DNA from: Rugosimonospora acidiphila
GTDB taxonomy: Bacteria > Actinomycetota > Actinomycetes > Mycobacteriales > Micromonosporaceae
Direction: 5' to 3'
DNA: 64,000 bases
Assembly: GCF_039543385.1 (NCBI RefSeq)
Contig: NZ_BAABJQ010000010.1
Coordinates: forward strand, 206,164-270,163
Shown here: one piece after another, positions 14,158 through 24,031 of the stretch
How the letters are laid out: every line of letters begins with the position of its first letter
Position numbering within the stretch: the first letter of the stretch is position 1
Translations under genes and position numbers: made by a program
Notes under the pieces: generated by a model
Told to the model about the DNA's origin: nothing
Database searches by the model: none
Seen by the model: only the letters and a program-made list of their open reading frames with translations

Positions 14158-15074
14158 ACGGCGTCGCTCAGGTTCGCGCGGAAGAAGCCGGCCAGCTTGG
14201 CGATCGCCGGTGAGACGAACTCGTCCTTGTCGTAGAGGGCGACGTGGCTGGCGCCCTCGACCCAGTACTGCTCCTTGGGCTCCCCGGCGTGCTCGATGGC
14301 GTGCGTCGTCATCCACGAGGTGACGGCCTCGGTCCCGACGATCATGAGCAGCGGACGCGGTGCGATCATCCCGACGAACTGGAACGCGTCGAATGACGCG
14401 ATGCGGTCGACGCTGTTGAGGGTGAACGACTTCGCCGAGCGCTCGTGCCGCGCCCGATCGGTGCAGTAGTACTCCCATCCCTCGAAGAGGTGCTGGCCGC
14501 CGGCGCGGGCCTGCTCCTCCGTCGCCGGGAAAATCGGGAAGGTCCCGACGCCTTCGCCGTGGGCCTCGGCGGTACGCGCCGCCGCGGCGGCGTCGAGCAG
14601 GCCCTGGATGACCGACCGGTCCTGGGTGCCGTCGGCGCCCTCGCGGAACTGGCGACCCATGTCGGCGGCGCTCACCGTCGCGACGGCCCTGATGCGGTGG
14701 TCGGTCGCGGCGGCGGCGATGACGTAGCCGCCGGACGCGCAGATGCCCAGCGCGCCGATCCGGTCGGAATCGACGGCGGTCTGAGTGCTCAGGAACGAGA
14801 CCGCCGCCTTGAAGTCCTCGACGCGGTGCGACGGGTCCTCGAGCCCGCGCGGCTCGCCCTCGCTCTGACCCTGATAGGCGGCGTCGAATGCGAGTGTGAC
14901 GTAGCCGGCGCGGGACAACCGTTCGGCGTAGAGGCCGGCGGCCTGCTCCTTCACGCCGCTTCCGGGGTGTCCGACGACGATCGCGGGCCGGGGACCGGGG
15001 TGCCGCCCGTCGGGGGTGTAGAGGTGTCCGGCGAGAGCCAGGCCGGCGCTGTCGAACGTGACGTTCGTCTTCAT
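14154..15074 (-). CDS. Alpha/beta hydrolase of the dienelactone-hydrolase/YcjY type
   Basis: 306 residues; the ATG at 15072-15074 has GGGAGAAG upstream. The protein opens with TFDSAGLALAGHLYTP and IVVGHPGSGVKEQ, typical of this subfamily. The nucleophile elbow is GICASGG, with Cys where serine hydrolases have Ser, as in dienelactone-hydrolase relatives. The late VEGASHVALYD supplies the His. It is convergent with the HelD-type gene (stops overlap by 4 bp) and divergent from an XRE regulator that probably controls it. The substrate is unknown. Confidence 0.82.
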   Translation of the reverse strand: MKTNVTFDSAGLALAGHLYTPDGRHPGPRPAIVVGHPGSGVKEQAAGLYAERLSRAGYVTLAFDAAYQGQSEGEPRGLEDPSHRVEDFKAAVSFLSTQTAVDSDRIGALGICASGGYVIAAAATDHRIRAVATVSAADMGRQFREGADGTQDRSVIQGLLDAAAAARTAEAHGEGVGTFPIFPATEEQARAGGQHLFEGWEYYCTDRARHERSAKSFTLNSVDRIASFDAFQFVGMIAPRPLLMIVGTEAVTSWMTTHAIEHAGEPKEQYWVEGASHVALYDKDEFVSPAIAKLAGFFRANLSDAV

Positions 15075-15181
15075 CTGGGTCTTCTCCCTGTGATATCGCC
15101 CGGCGGAGGTGTCCGCCGGCTGCGCCCGGCGAGTGGCCGGGGGCGAATCCAAGAGTCGCCGCCGTCCCGGCCCGGGGTGAA

Positions 15182-15231
15182 GGGGGAATTCCTGCCGGGG
15201 TACCCGGCTTCGGGGGAAGGAATTTGCCCCC
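15182..15231. promoter_or_regulatory. Inverted repeat between the hydrolase and XRE genes
   Basis: The arms GGGGGAATTCC (15182-15192) and GGAATTTGCCCCC (15219-15231) are near-perfect inverted copies in the 181-bp divergent intergenic region, just upstream of the XRE start. It is a good candidate operator for the adjacent regulator. Confidence 0.45.
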
Positions 15232-15255
15232 GCATCCCCGGCGCCGCTGCGGAGA

Positions 15256-16140
15256 ATGGAACCTGTGAACACGCCTCCCCCGAGTCTCGGAGACTTCCTC
15301 CGGGCCCGGCGCGCCCAGCTGACACCACGGGAGGTCGGTCTGCCCGACACCGGGTCGTTCCGGCGCGTCGAGGGGCTGCGCCGGGAAGAGGTGGCGCAGC
15401 TCGCGGCCATCAGCGTCGACTACTACACCCGCCTCGAGCGGGGCCGGGTCGAAGCGTCTGCCTCGGTGCTCGGCACCCTGGTCCGCGCACTGCGGTTGGA
15501 CGAGGACCAGCAGGCGTACCTCTATGAGCTGGCCGGTAAGACGGCGGGCCGGCCGCGCCGCCGTCCGCCCCAGCGGCTCCGGCCGGCCATGCGGCGCCTG
15601 CTCGACCAGCTCACCGAGACCCCGGCCATGGTGCTCGGACGGCGCATGGACATCCTCGCGTGGAACGCCAGCGCCGCCGCCCTGTTCACCGACTTCTCGA
15701 GGATCCCCGCGAACCGCCGCAACTACGTTCGCCTGCTCTTCACCGATCCCGCCATGCGAGCGCTGCACACCGACTGGGAGAACGCCGCCCGCACCGGCGT
15801 GGCCTCGCTGCGCATGGAGGCCGCCAGAGACCCCGAAGACCCCGACCTCGCCGTGCTGGTCGGTGAGCTATCGACGCGGGACCCTGATTTCCGCACCTGG
15901 TGGGCCTCCCACCAGGTCTCCAGCAGCAGCGCCGGCACGAAGCGCTACCGGCACCCCATCATGGGCGAGCTCACCCTCGACTGCGACGTGTGGGACAGCC
16001 CCGACGGCAGCGGGCAGCGCCTCATGGTGTTGACCGCCGAGCCCGGCACCCCCGCACACCAGGCCCTGGGCATTCTCGCCTCCTGGACCGCTGGAGCGCC
16101 GGATGGCGGGGTCAGCCCCGGGCCGGCGCCGGGCGGCTGA
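15256..16140 (+). CDS. XRE-family regulator with MmyB-like ligand-binding domain
   Basis: 294 residues. The N-terminal third is a helix-turn-helix: LGDFLRARRAQLTP, then RVEGLRREEVAQLAAISVDYYTRLERGR, the classic signature of the MmyB group. The C-terminal part (RRMDILAWNASAAALFTDFS ... LMVLTAEPGTP) is the associated fatty-acid or ligand-binding fold. These regulators usually sit beside and repress a divergent oxidoreductase or hydrolase gene, which fits the gene at 14154. Confidence 0.88.
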   Translation: MEPVNTPPPSLGDFLRARRAQLTPREVGLPDTGSFRRVEGLRREEVAQLAAISVDYYTRLERGRVEASASVLGTLVRALRLDEDQQAYLYELAGKTAGRPRRRPPQRLRPAMRRLLDQLTETPAMVLGRRMDILAWNASAAALFTDFSRIPANRRNYVRLLFTDPAMRALHTDWENAARTGVASLRMEAARDPEDPDLAVLVGELSTRDPDFRTWWASHQVSSSSAGTKRYRHPIMGELTLDCDVWDSPDGSGQRLMVLTAEPGTPAHQALGILASWTAGAPDGGVSPGPAPGG

Positions 16141-16537
16141 TGGACTCGGAGTCCAGCCGGTGGCCGACCGTCCACTCCACGATGGTGCTGGTCACCTGAG
16201 CCTTGGCGGCCTTGCTCGGCACCGCGATGCCCAACTCCTTCGCCAGCGCCCGCAGCTGCGCCACGGTCAGCTTCAGCTCGTCGACGTACCGGATGCCGGA
16301 CGCGCGGTCCCCGATCCCCGACAGGTACTCCCGGACCCGCTGCACGCTCACGGTCGGCGCCGCCGTCGCGCGGCTCGTTCCCGCACCGCGAGCCGCCACC
16401 CGGCCACCCTTCGGCACCAGTTCCAGCTTCGCGCTGCCCTCGGCGAGGTCCGCCAGCTGGTCGGCCGGGAGCCTGCGGATGAACTCCGCCACCTTGAGCA
16501 GGACGAGATGGGTGAGGTCGGCCGGGTCGGTTGTCAC
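16112..16537 (-). CDS. ParA-associated protein with Rho_N/SAP-like C-terminus
   Basis: 141 residues. Residues 1-40 are helical and acidic (TTDPADLTHLVLLKVAEFIR). A basic low-complexity region follows, then LKLTVAQLRALAKELGIAVPSKAAKAQV (about 87-115), which resembles the helix-extended-helix of Rho_N/SAP nucleic-acid-binding domains. It starts 9 bp after the stop of the ParA-type gene, so the two form an operon. It has no ParB or ribbon-helix-helix signature. I infer that it is the DNA- or cargo-binding partner of the ATPase. The last 29 bp overlap the end of the XRE gene on the other strand. Confidence 0.65.
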   Translation of the reverse strand: MTTDPADLTHLVLLKVAEFIRRLPADQLADLAEGSAKLELVPKGGRVAARGAGTSRATAAPTVSVQRVREYLSGIGDRASGIRYVDELKLTVAQLRALAKELGIAVPSKAAKAQVTSTIVEWTVGHRLDSESISRPAPARG

Positions 16538-16546
16538 GGGTACTCC

Positions 16547-17470
16547 CTAGATCCGGATCTTCGCGACGAATTCGCTGGTGAGCTGCTGCAGTTCGTACTG
16601 GACGTTGGGGTTCGCGTCGGGCGCGAGGACCGCCGGGATGCCGTCCGATCCGGCGGTGCCGAAGAGGGTCTTGTTTTCCCTGAGCGTCTGGTTGAACACG
16701 GGAACCTCGATCGTTCCCGGCTGAGCCACATAGTTGCGCTGGGCCAGGATCGGGCCGGAGCTACTGTACTGGATCATATTGAAGACGACGCCCAGAATAG
16801 TAGGGTTGATCGAGGCGGCCTCCGAGCCGGCCACCCGGTTGTAGTCGCGCACCAGCTCGGACAGCTTGCGACGAAGGTAGTCGATGCCCAGCGTGGAGAG
16901 GTAGTCGGGCCGGGCCGGCACCAGGATGTGCTCGCTGGCCACGATTCCGGTACGGGTCACCATGGTGAAGTTGGGCGCGCAGTCCACCAGTACGGCGTCG
17001 TACTCGTCGAACGCCTCGTGCTCCAGCGCCTCGGCGAGCGCCCGGTGCAGCTTCAGATAGCGAGGGCTGCCGTGCTGGAAGCGCGATCCCCCCAGGTCGG
17101 CCGCGAAGTCCAGATCGACGTCGATCAGCCCGAGGTGCGACGCGATGAGGTCCAGGCGGCCGGTGCCGTGCCGGCCGATGACGTCATTGACGATCTGCGG
17201 GGTCAGCACGTACCTGTGCAGCGTCCGCACCCTGTCGTCCCCGGCGTCGTCCTCCAGCACCGAGCCGAACCACTGCAGGATCGTCCGGCCGTCGGCCAGC
17301 TCCTCCTCCCAGTATCGCGGCCGGTAGAAGGAGAACGTCAGGCTGGCCTGGGGATCCAGGTCGATCAGCAGTACCCGGCGGCCGCGCGAGGCGAGTTCCG
17401 CCCCGATATTGGCCACGATGGTGGTTTTCCCGACGCCGCCCTTGTAATTGATCACCGAGACTACGGTCAT
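16547..17470 (-). CDS. ParA-family ATPase
   Basis: 307 residues. The deviant Walker A YKGGVGKTT starts at residue 9, followed by LIDLDPQASLTFSF and the Walker B strand YDAVLVDCAPNF, all typical of ParA/Soj/MinD ATPases. There is no N-terminal HTH, so it is of the small type. Such proteins form ATP-dependent gradients or nucleoid-bound dimers that position plasmids, chromosomes or protein complexes. The downstream partner lacks ParB features and no parS-like palindrome is seen nearby. The surrounding genes look chromosomal, so the cargo is unknown. Confidence 0.9.
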   Translation of the reverse strand: MTVVSVINYKGGVGKTTIVANIGAELASRGRRVLLIDLDPQASLTFSFYRPRYWEEELADGRTILQWFGSVLEDDAGDDRVRTLHRYVLTPQIVNDVIGRHGTGRLDLIASHLGLIDVDLDFAADLGGSRFQHGSPRYLKLHRALAEALEHEAFDEYDAVLVDCAPNFTMVTRTGIVASEHILVPARPDYLSTLGIDYLRRKLSELVRDYNRVAGSEAASINPTILGVVFNMIQYSSSGPILAQRNYVAQPGTIEVPVFNQTLRENKTLFGTAGSDGIPAVLAPDANPNVQYELQQLTSEFVAKIRI

Positions 17471-17709
17471 CGCGCACCCCGTACCGGTGCTCCGCCAACC
17501 CCAGGCATGCCCAGCAGCATGCCACGTCCGGGGCGGCGGCGGCGTCGGCCGGTGCGGGGAGAGGACCTGGCCACAACGGCAGTCGCGCGGGCGGCATTGG
17601 CAACTTTATGAGGTCGACCAGGTACCTTGTGCTAGGTCCGCCTGGCCTTGGCCCGGCGGACGCCACTCATTGAAGCCCCACCGAACTTTCCTGCAGGGAG
17701 CGATGTCCA

Positions 17710-18504
17710 GTGAGCGACCGGGTGCGTAGCAGCCAGCCTCGGGGGTCGACGACCGCGCGGAGACCGCCGACGGTCCAGCCGTTGGGTAAGGGTCAGCCGA
17801 CCGCGTCGGATCACCCTCGCGACGGTTATCCCCGGGGCAAGGCGGGCTCGGGTGGCCGGCCGGTCGGCAGGGTCGGCAAGCAGCCGATGACCAAGAACGA
17901 GAAGCGGCTCGCCGCCAAGGCGGCCAAGGCCGCCGCCGAGGCCGAGGCCGCGAGGCGTCGGCAGCGGCGGCAGTTGGTCACCATCATCGTCGCGGTGATA
18001 GTGGTGGCCGCCCTGGTCGTCATCGGAGTCCTGGTGTTCGGCGGAAAGAAGCACGACAGCGCCGCGAAGGCGACCCCGTCCGTGAGCGCGAGCGCGAGCC
18101 CCGAGGCGTTCGCGTCGCTGCCGCCGGGCGCCGACCCGGCGTTGGGCACGAAGCCGACCGTCAAGCCGGACACCACCACCCCCACCAAGCTGGACGTCAC
18201 CACCCTGATCCAGGGCACGGGCGCCGCCGTCAAGTCCGGGCAGAACCTCACCGTGAACTACGTGGGGGTCTCCGACAAGGACGGCTCCGAGTTCGACTCG
18301 TCGTGGAAGAACTCGCAGGCGTTCACCTTCGTCGTCGGCCAGGGCAACGTGATCCCCGGATGGGACCAGGGCCTGGTGGGCGTCAAGGTCGGCAGCCGCG
18401 TCCAACTGGACATCCCGTCGAACCTCGCCTACGGCGACAACCCCACCAACGGGGCTCCGGCCGGCGCGCTGCGCTTCGTCGTGGACGTGCTCGCCGCGCA
18501 GTAG
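17710..18504 (+). CDS. Membrane-anchored FKBP-type peptidyl-prolyl isomerase
   Basis: 264 residues from a GTG start; an ATG at codon 60 is an alternative. A basic, Ala-rich N-terminus (KNEKRLAAKAAKAAAEAEAA) leads into one transmembrane segment (LVTIIVAVIVVAALVVIGVLV, about 97-117), then a Ser/Pro/Thr linker and an FKBP domain with LTVNYVG, FDSSW, VIPGWDQGLVGVKVGSR and IPSNLAYG. The fold would face outward and help proteins mature at the envelope. A strong terminator follows the stop. Confidence 0.88.
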   Translation: MSDRVRSSQPRGSTTARRPPTVQPLGKGQPTASDHPRDGYPRGKAGSGGRPVGRVGKQPMTKNEKRLAAKAAKAAAEAEAARRRQRRQLVTIIVAVIVVAALVVIGVLVFGGKKHDSAAKATPSVSASASPEAFASLPPGADPALGTKPTVKPDTTTPTKLDVTTLIQGTGAAVKSGQNLTVNYVGVSDKDGSEFDSSWKNSQAFTFVVGQGNVIPGWDQGLVGVKVGSRVQLDIPSNLAYGDNPTNGAPAGALRFVVDVLAAQ

Positions 18505-18517
18505 GACGCCGACGATA

Positions 18518-18556
18518 AAGCGGGCGCGACCGGTGCTCCGGTCGCGCCCGCTTCGG
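18518..18556. terminator. Bidirectional terminator between the FKBP and citrate synthase genes
   Basis: A perfect 14-bp stem GCGGGCGCGACCGG/CCGGTCGCGCCCGC with a four-base loop lies between two converging genes. A short AAA run on the left and a T-rich stretch on the right could serve as tails for each direction. Confidence 0.82.
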
Positions 18557-18587
18557 TTTGGCTACTGAGGATCTGGTCGTTCGGTGC

Positions 18588-19892
<1,305 letters not shown>

Positions 19893-19962
19893 CTCGTGAC
19901 GGCCGCCACCCCGGGGTGTCGGAGATGCTGATCACTTCTGGGCCCAATCGGGAACAGATTGT

Positions 19963-21384
19963 CTATTGGTTCTCACCGTCTGGCGGCCCGCTGGGCTGGT
20001 CCGTCGGAGACTCCGGAATGGACGGTGGCGCGCTCGACGGCTCGTCGGGCGGCAGGGACGGGGTCGTCGCGGTTGGGGTCGGCGTCGGCGACGGTGACCT
20101 GGACGGCACCGACTTCGACGGGGGCGCGGAGGTCGGACTGTCGGCCGGGGTGGGGGAGCTTCGACCGAGCGCCGCCCGGTGCCGGGACGCTTCGGGAGTC
20201 GGGGACAGCGAAATCGCGCCGGGGATGAACGGCGCGGGAGAGAAGGTCTGCTGCGGTGCCGGTGGCGCGGGCGGAGGTTCGCCCTTGTTCAGCAGTACGG
20301 CCACGCCGGCCACCGCCACCAGCACCAGGACTCCCGCCCCGGTCAGCACCCCCATCCGGCGGCCGCGCCTGGAACCCGCGGTGGTGGGCCCACCGAAGCC
20401 GGCGACCGGCTGGAGGACCGTGCCCGCCTCGGCCCCGCCGCCCGCGGCGCCCGTACCGGCCTTGCCGCCCGCCCCGGGCTTGCCCACCCTGGCGTTGCGT
20501 AGCTTGGTGGCCTGGCCGGGGGTGACGACCGCGGTGGCATCGTCCGGCACGAGATCGGGCTTTGTCGCGGCCGACCGGGCGGCGGCGGCGAACGCGGCCG
20601 CACTGGCGAACCGGTCGGCCGGATCCTTGGTCAGGGCCCGAGTGACCAGGGCCCGCGCGGCCGGCGGAACCTCCTCCGGCAGCGACGGCGGCTCGTCGGA
20701 CACGTGCTTCAGCGCGATTTCCAGGGCGGTCTCCCCGACGAACGGCGGATTCCCGGCCAGGCAGTGGAACGCGACGGCGCCGAGCGCGTAGATGTCGGTG
20801 GCCGGCGACACCGTCCGGCCGGACGCCTGCTCGGGCGCCATATACAGGGCGGTGCCGAGGATGGCGTTGGCGGTGGTCACCGAGGTGACGGCGTCGGATC
20901 GGGCCACCCCGAAGTCGACCAGGATGACGGTGCCGTCCGGGGTGACCAGAAGGTTCGCGGGCTTGACGTCGCGGTGCACGATGCCGTGCTTGTGCGCGGC
21001 GTGCAGCGCGTCGGCGGCCTGGGCCACCAGGTTCATCGCCTCGGCGACCGGCAGCGGGCCGTCGGCCAGCCGGTCGCGCAGCGACTCGCCGTCCACATAG
21101 GTCATCACCAGATAGGTCACGCTGGTGCCGTCGTCCATCGCGCTGCGCCCGTAGTCGTAGATGTTGACGACGTTGGGGTGGTGAAGGGCGGCCATGGTGC
21201 GTGCCTCGGCACGGAATCTGGCGTCGAAGTCGGATCCGGGAAGCCGTCCGGCATGCATCACCTTGAGTGCGACGGTCCGGCCGAGGCTGATGTCGGTCGC
21301 CCGCCACACCTCGCCCATTCCACCACTGGCGATCGGGGCGTCAAGCCGGTATCGCTCGTTGAGCACGTCCTCAGGCGTCAACAC
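19963..21384 (-). CDS. Serine/threonine protein kinase, membrane-bound (PknB type)
   Basis: 473 residues. The kinase domain covers about 10-275: ASGGMGEVWRA (P-loop), ALKVM (Lys), HRDVKPANLL (catalytic loop), VDFGVAR (DFG), LGTALYMAPEQASG (activation segment). A Gly/Ala-rich juxtamembrane stretch leads to one transmembrane helix (GVLTGAGVLVLVAVAGVAVLL, about 344-364). A Pro/Ser/Thr-rich outside tail of about 100 residues follows; no PASTA repeats are present. It would phosphorylate cytoplasmic targets in response to a signal outside the membrane. The tail suggests a cell-wall-embedded stalk rather than a ligand domain. Confidence 0.93.
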   Translation of the reverse strand: MLTPEDVLNERYRLDAPIASGGMGEVWRATDISLGRTVALKVMHAGRLPGSDFDARFRAEARTMAALHHPNVVNIYDYGRSAMDDGTSVTYLVMTYVDGESLRDRLADGPLPVAEAMNLVAQAADALHAAHKHGIVHRDVKPANLLVTPDGTVILVDFGVARSDAVTSVTTANAILGTALYMAPEQASGRTVSPATDIYALGAVAFHCLAGNPPFVGETALEIALKHVSDEPPSLPEEVPPAARALVTRALTKDPADRFASAAAFAAAARSAATKPDLVPDDATAVVTPGQATKLRNARVGKPGAGGKAGTGAAGGGAEAGTVLQPVAGFGGPTTAGSRRGRRMGVLTGAGVLVLVAVAGVAVLLNKGEPPPAPPAPQQTFSPAPFIPGAISLSPTPEASRHRAALGRSSPTPADSPTSAPPSKSVPSRSPSPTPTPTATTPSLPPDEPSSAPPSIPESPTDQPSGPPDGENQ

Positions 21385-21417
21385 TTCAATACTCTACCCA
21401 CGGCGTCCAAACGCTAA

Positions 21418-21456
21418 GCCGGCCGGGCCTCGCGGTCGCCGCGAGGCCCGGCCGGC
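21418..21456. terminator. Long hairpin between a small unknown gene and the kinase gene
   Basis: An 18-bp perfect stem (left arm 21418-21435, right arm 21439-21456) with a three-base loop TCG lies downstream of the 124-codon gene and upstream of the kinase start. No T-tract follows, as is common for actinobacterial terminators. Confidence 0.72.
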
Positions 21457-21515
21457 AGTCGCATCGTCGCAGCCCGCGGGCCACTGGCGTCGGCGGACCG
21501 GCGCCAGCGATCGGG

Positions 21516-21890
21516 TCAGCGCTCCCGGAACCCGCCGAACATGCGCCGGAAAAAGCCGCCCTCCGGGGGCAGCGGCGGCGCGGGAGGGGGCGTCGCGGAG
21601 CGCCGCGTGGCCACCGGCCGGTTGTAGTCGGTGCGCTCGATGGCGTCGATGACCTGCGGCTCGTCGAAGTTCTCCGAGCCGGCGATCTCGGGTACGTAGC
21701 CGACCAGAACGCCGTCGCGCATGACCTGGGCCTCCAGGCCCGCGGTCCCGTCCGTGTCCCAGATCGCCTCGCGACCGTCCGGCAGGCTCACCCGTACCCC
21801 GAACTGGTTTACTCCGCTGCGTTCCATATGCGCGGGTACACCCCTCGCGCGCAGCTTGTCCACTACTCGCTGCGCCCGGTTCTCATCCAT
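21516..21890 (-). CDS. Conserved-looking small protein, 124 residues, unknown function
   Basis: It starts MDENRAQRVVDKLRARGVPAHMERSG and continues with a compact beta-rich domain (VRVSLPDGREAIWDTDG, MRDGVLVGYVPEIAGSE), then a Pro-rich tail ending RRMFGGFRER. It has no membrane segment or Cys motif. I do not recognise a named family. It is separated from the kinase gene by a strong hairpin, so joint transcription is unlikely. Confidence 0.65.
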   Translation of the reverse strand: MDENRAQRVVDKLRARGVPAHMERSGVNQFGVRVSLPDGREAIWDTDGTAGLEAQVMRDGVLVGYVPEIAGSENFDEPQVIDAIERTDYNRPVATRRSATPPPAPPLPPEGGFFRRMFGGFRER

Positions 21891-22178
21891 GGACCCCAAG
21901 ATAGCTCGCCCGAGGCTGCTCTCTGTGACGTCTGAGCGGTCTCGGGGTGTCGACTTTGGTGTGTTCGCACCCGCATCGCCGTTCCTGCCCCGGCCGTTCT
22001 CGCACGGTGAGTAGTGACGGAAATCTGGTTGAGGCAAGGGAGAGCCGATCGGCCTGCCGTGCCGATCGGGGCACCGGGGCCGATCGGGGCCGGTGGGGCG
22101 TTCGTTACCGGTGGGACGGCTGTGACCGGTGGGGCCACTCCCGGGTTTCCACCGGCCGCGCCCGGGTAGCAGCCGAGG

Positions 22179-22379
22179 ATGAGCCAGCCCGAGGAGAGCC
22201 GCGCCAAGACCGCGGACACCGACGACGTCCTGCTGCGCGTGGCGCGGGACGGCACGGCGAAGAAGGGCGCCCCCAGGGGCGGTGCCCGGGAGCCGGATGA
22301 GGCGCTGCGCCCGCCCGACGAGGAGCTTCCCGAGACGGAGCGACGGCACAGCAAGCCGCAGCACAAGCTGACCGGTTGA
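22179..22379 (+). CDS. Small hydrophilic protein, 66 residues, unknown
   Basis: The product is highly charged and probably disordered (starts MSQPEESRAKTADTDD, ends RRHSKPQHKLTG). No clear ribosome binding site is seen, so the call rests on codon usage and the available space. A GC hairpin follows the stop. No family is recognised. Confidence 0.42.
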   Translation: MSQPEESRAKTADTDDVLLRVARDGTAKKGAPRGGAREPDEALRPPDEELPETERRHSKPQHKLTG

Positions 22380-22562
22380 CCGCCGGCGGCCGGCCACCCG
22401 CCGGCCGCACACCCGTCGAACGGTCGATCGACCGTCCACTCATTGACAATCTGCGATCGTTAGAGAAACCATGGATCCGGGCGCCAGGGGTCGGGTAGGT
22501 GATACCAACCTCTGCCGCCGTGCCCGGGGCAACGGCGCGGCGCCGCCCGGAAGGACAATCCC

Positions 22563-23966
22563 ATGGATGTGCCTCGTAGGAGGCGCACCGGCGTATGGGT
22601 ACGCGTTGCCCTGGTGACCGTGCTGGTCGCCGCCGTGTCGCTGCTTGCCTCGCAACTGCCCGCCGGAGCCCTGACGGTGACCGGCACCCCGTCACCCGTC
22701 ACCGGCAACTCCACCTACTTCGATGGGCTCGGCCAGCCCTACGGCGGCTGCGGCCTGCCTCAGGCCAACCTCGACTCGCAGGATTTCGTCGCGCTCAACG
22801 TGTTCAACACCCCCGGCGACTACGGCGCCTATCCCCGGCCGTTGCCGGCGTCGCTCGCCGACAAGATGGGGATGTGGGACAACGGGCTCAACTGCGGGCG
22901 CTACGTGCAGGTCACGGTCGGGAACTACTGCACCGGCGTCAATGACGGGGCGCAGAATCAGCCGTTCTGCCGCAACGGATCCTGGGTCTCCGACGCGTAC
23001 AACGGCGCCACCCTGACCATGCTGGTGGCGGACAGTTGCGGCGACTCGAACGCCTGGTGCCGGGACGACCCGTACCACCTTGACCTGCACAAGGACTCGC
23101 TGAACCGGTTCGTCAAGAACGGTGCGGCGGTCGGCGACCTGTACCCGAACCACTTCAACAACCGCCAGATCCAGTGGCAGTTCGTATCCGCGCCCAACTA
23201 CAGCGGCGACATCCAGATCGGGTTCCTGCAGGGGGCCCAGTCCTGGTGGGGCGCCATCGCCATCTCCCACCTGCCCAACGGCATTCACGGCGTGGAGTAC
23301 CAGACATCCGGCGGCGGCTGGCAGTCGGCCACAATGGACAGCGACATGGGCCAGGCGTACATCGTCTCGCCCACCACGGCGGGCGGCACCCAGTTCCAGA
23401 TCCGGGTGCGGGACAGCTCCGACACGCTGGTCAACAACGGCCGGGTCTACACCTTCTCCCTGCCGTCGTCCTGCTCGAGCCAGTGCTCCGCGCCGTACAG
23501 CCAGGCGACCTACACCACGACCGACCCGGGCGGCCCGACCGGCGGTCCCTCGCCGAGCCCGTCGCGGACCACCTCGCCGTCGCCGAGTCCGAGTCCGTCG
23601 CGGACCACCTCGCCGTCGCCGAGCCCGTCGCGCACCACCTCGCCGTCGCCCAGCGCGCCGTCGGGCGGCCCCACCTGCGACGTGAACTACCAGGTGTCCA
23701 GCACGTGGCCGGGCGGCTTCACCAGCAACGTCACGGTGACCAACCGGGGATCGACGACCTGGAACAACTGGGCGGTCGCCTGGACGATGCCGGCCGGGGT
23801 GACCCTGACCGGTGCCTGGAGTTCGACCATCACCACCAGCGGTAGCGCCTGGACCATCACGGCGCCGAGTTGGGCCACCAGCCTGGCGCCGGGGGCCTCG
23901 ACAAGCTTCGGCTTCCAGGCGAACGGATCGTCCACGCCGCCGCCCAGCGGAATCAGATGCGGCTGA
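22563..23966 (+). CDS. Secreted expansin-like protein with CBM2 cellulose-binding module
   Basis: 467 residues. A basic N-terminus and hydrophobic core ending about residue 36 form a signal peptide. Next comes an expansin-like double-psi beta barrel (NCGRYVQVTVGNYC, ADSCGDSNAWCRDDPYHLDL), then a beta-sandwich region (about 185-300) like CBM63. A Pro/Ser/Thr linker of tandem PSPSRTTS repeats (about 325-365) precedes a C-terminal CBM2 (CDVNYQVSSTWPGGFTSNVTVTN ... AWSSTITTS). Expansins loosen cellulose or plant cell walls without hydrolysis. This suggests contact with plant litter or roots. Confidence 0.88.
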   Translation: MDVPRRRRTGVWVRVALVTVLVAAVSLLASQLPAGALTVTGTPSPVTGNSTYFDGLGQPYGGCGLPQANLDSQDFVALNVFNTPGDYGAYPRPLPASLADKMGMWDNGLNCGRYVQVTVGNYCTGVNDGAQNQPFCRNGSWVSDAYNGATLTMLVADSCGDSNAWCRDDPYHLDLHKDSLNRFVKNGAAVGDLYPNHFNNRQIQWQFVSAPNYSGDIQIGFLQGAQSWWGAIAISHLPNGIHGVEYQTSGGGWQSATMDSDMGQAYIVSPTTAGGTQFQIRVRDSSDTLVNNGRVYTFSLPSSCSSQCSAPYSQATYTTTDPGGPTGGPSPSPSRTTSPSPSPSPSRTTSPSPSPSRTTSPSPSAPSGGPTCDVNYQVSSTWPGGFTSNVTVTNRGSTTWNNWAVAWTMPAGVTLTGAWSSTITTSGSAWTITAPSWATSLAPGASTSFGFQANGSSTPPPSGIRCG

Positions 23967-23983
23967 GCGTCCGTCGATCGGCC

Positions 23984-24020
23984 CCGGGCGCCGGTGGGGT
24001 TCCACCCTTCCGGCGCCCGG
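23984..24020. terminator. Hairpin between the expansin gene and coxG
   Basis: The arms CCGGGCGCCGG and CCGGCGCCCGG pair over 11 bp, and the loop can form an inner stem. It lies between converging genes and could stop transcription in both directions. Confidence 0.75.
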
Positions 24021-24031
24021 TCCGCCGGTGG

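Noticed and set aside
11515..15768. A 1417-codon open frame on the minus strand
   Set aside because: It runs opposite or out of frame to four genes with clear motifs, and has shadow-type composition.
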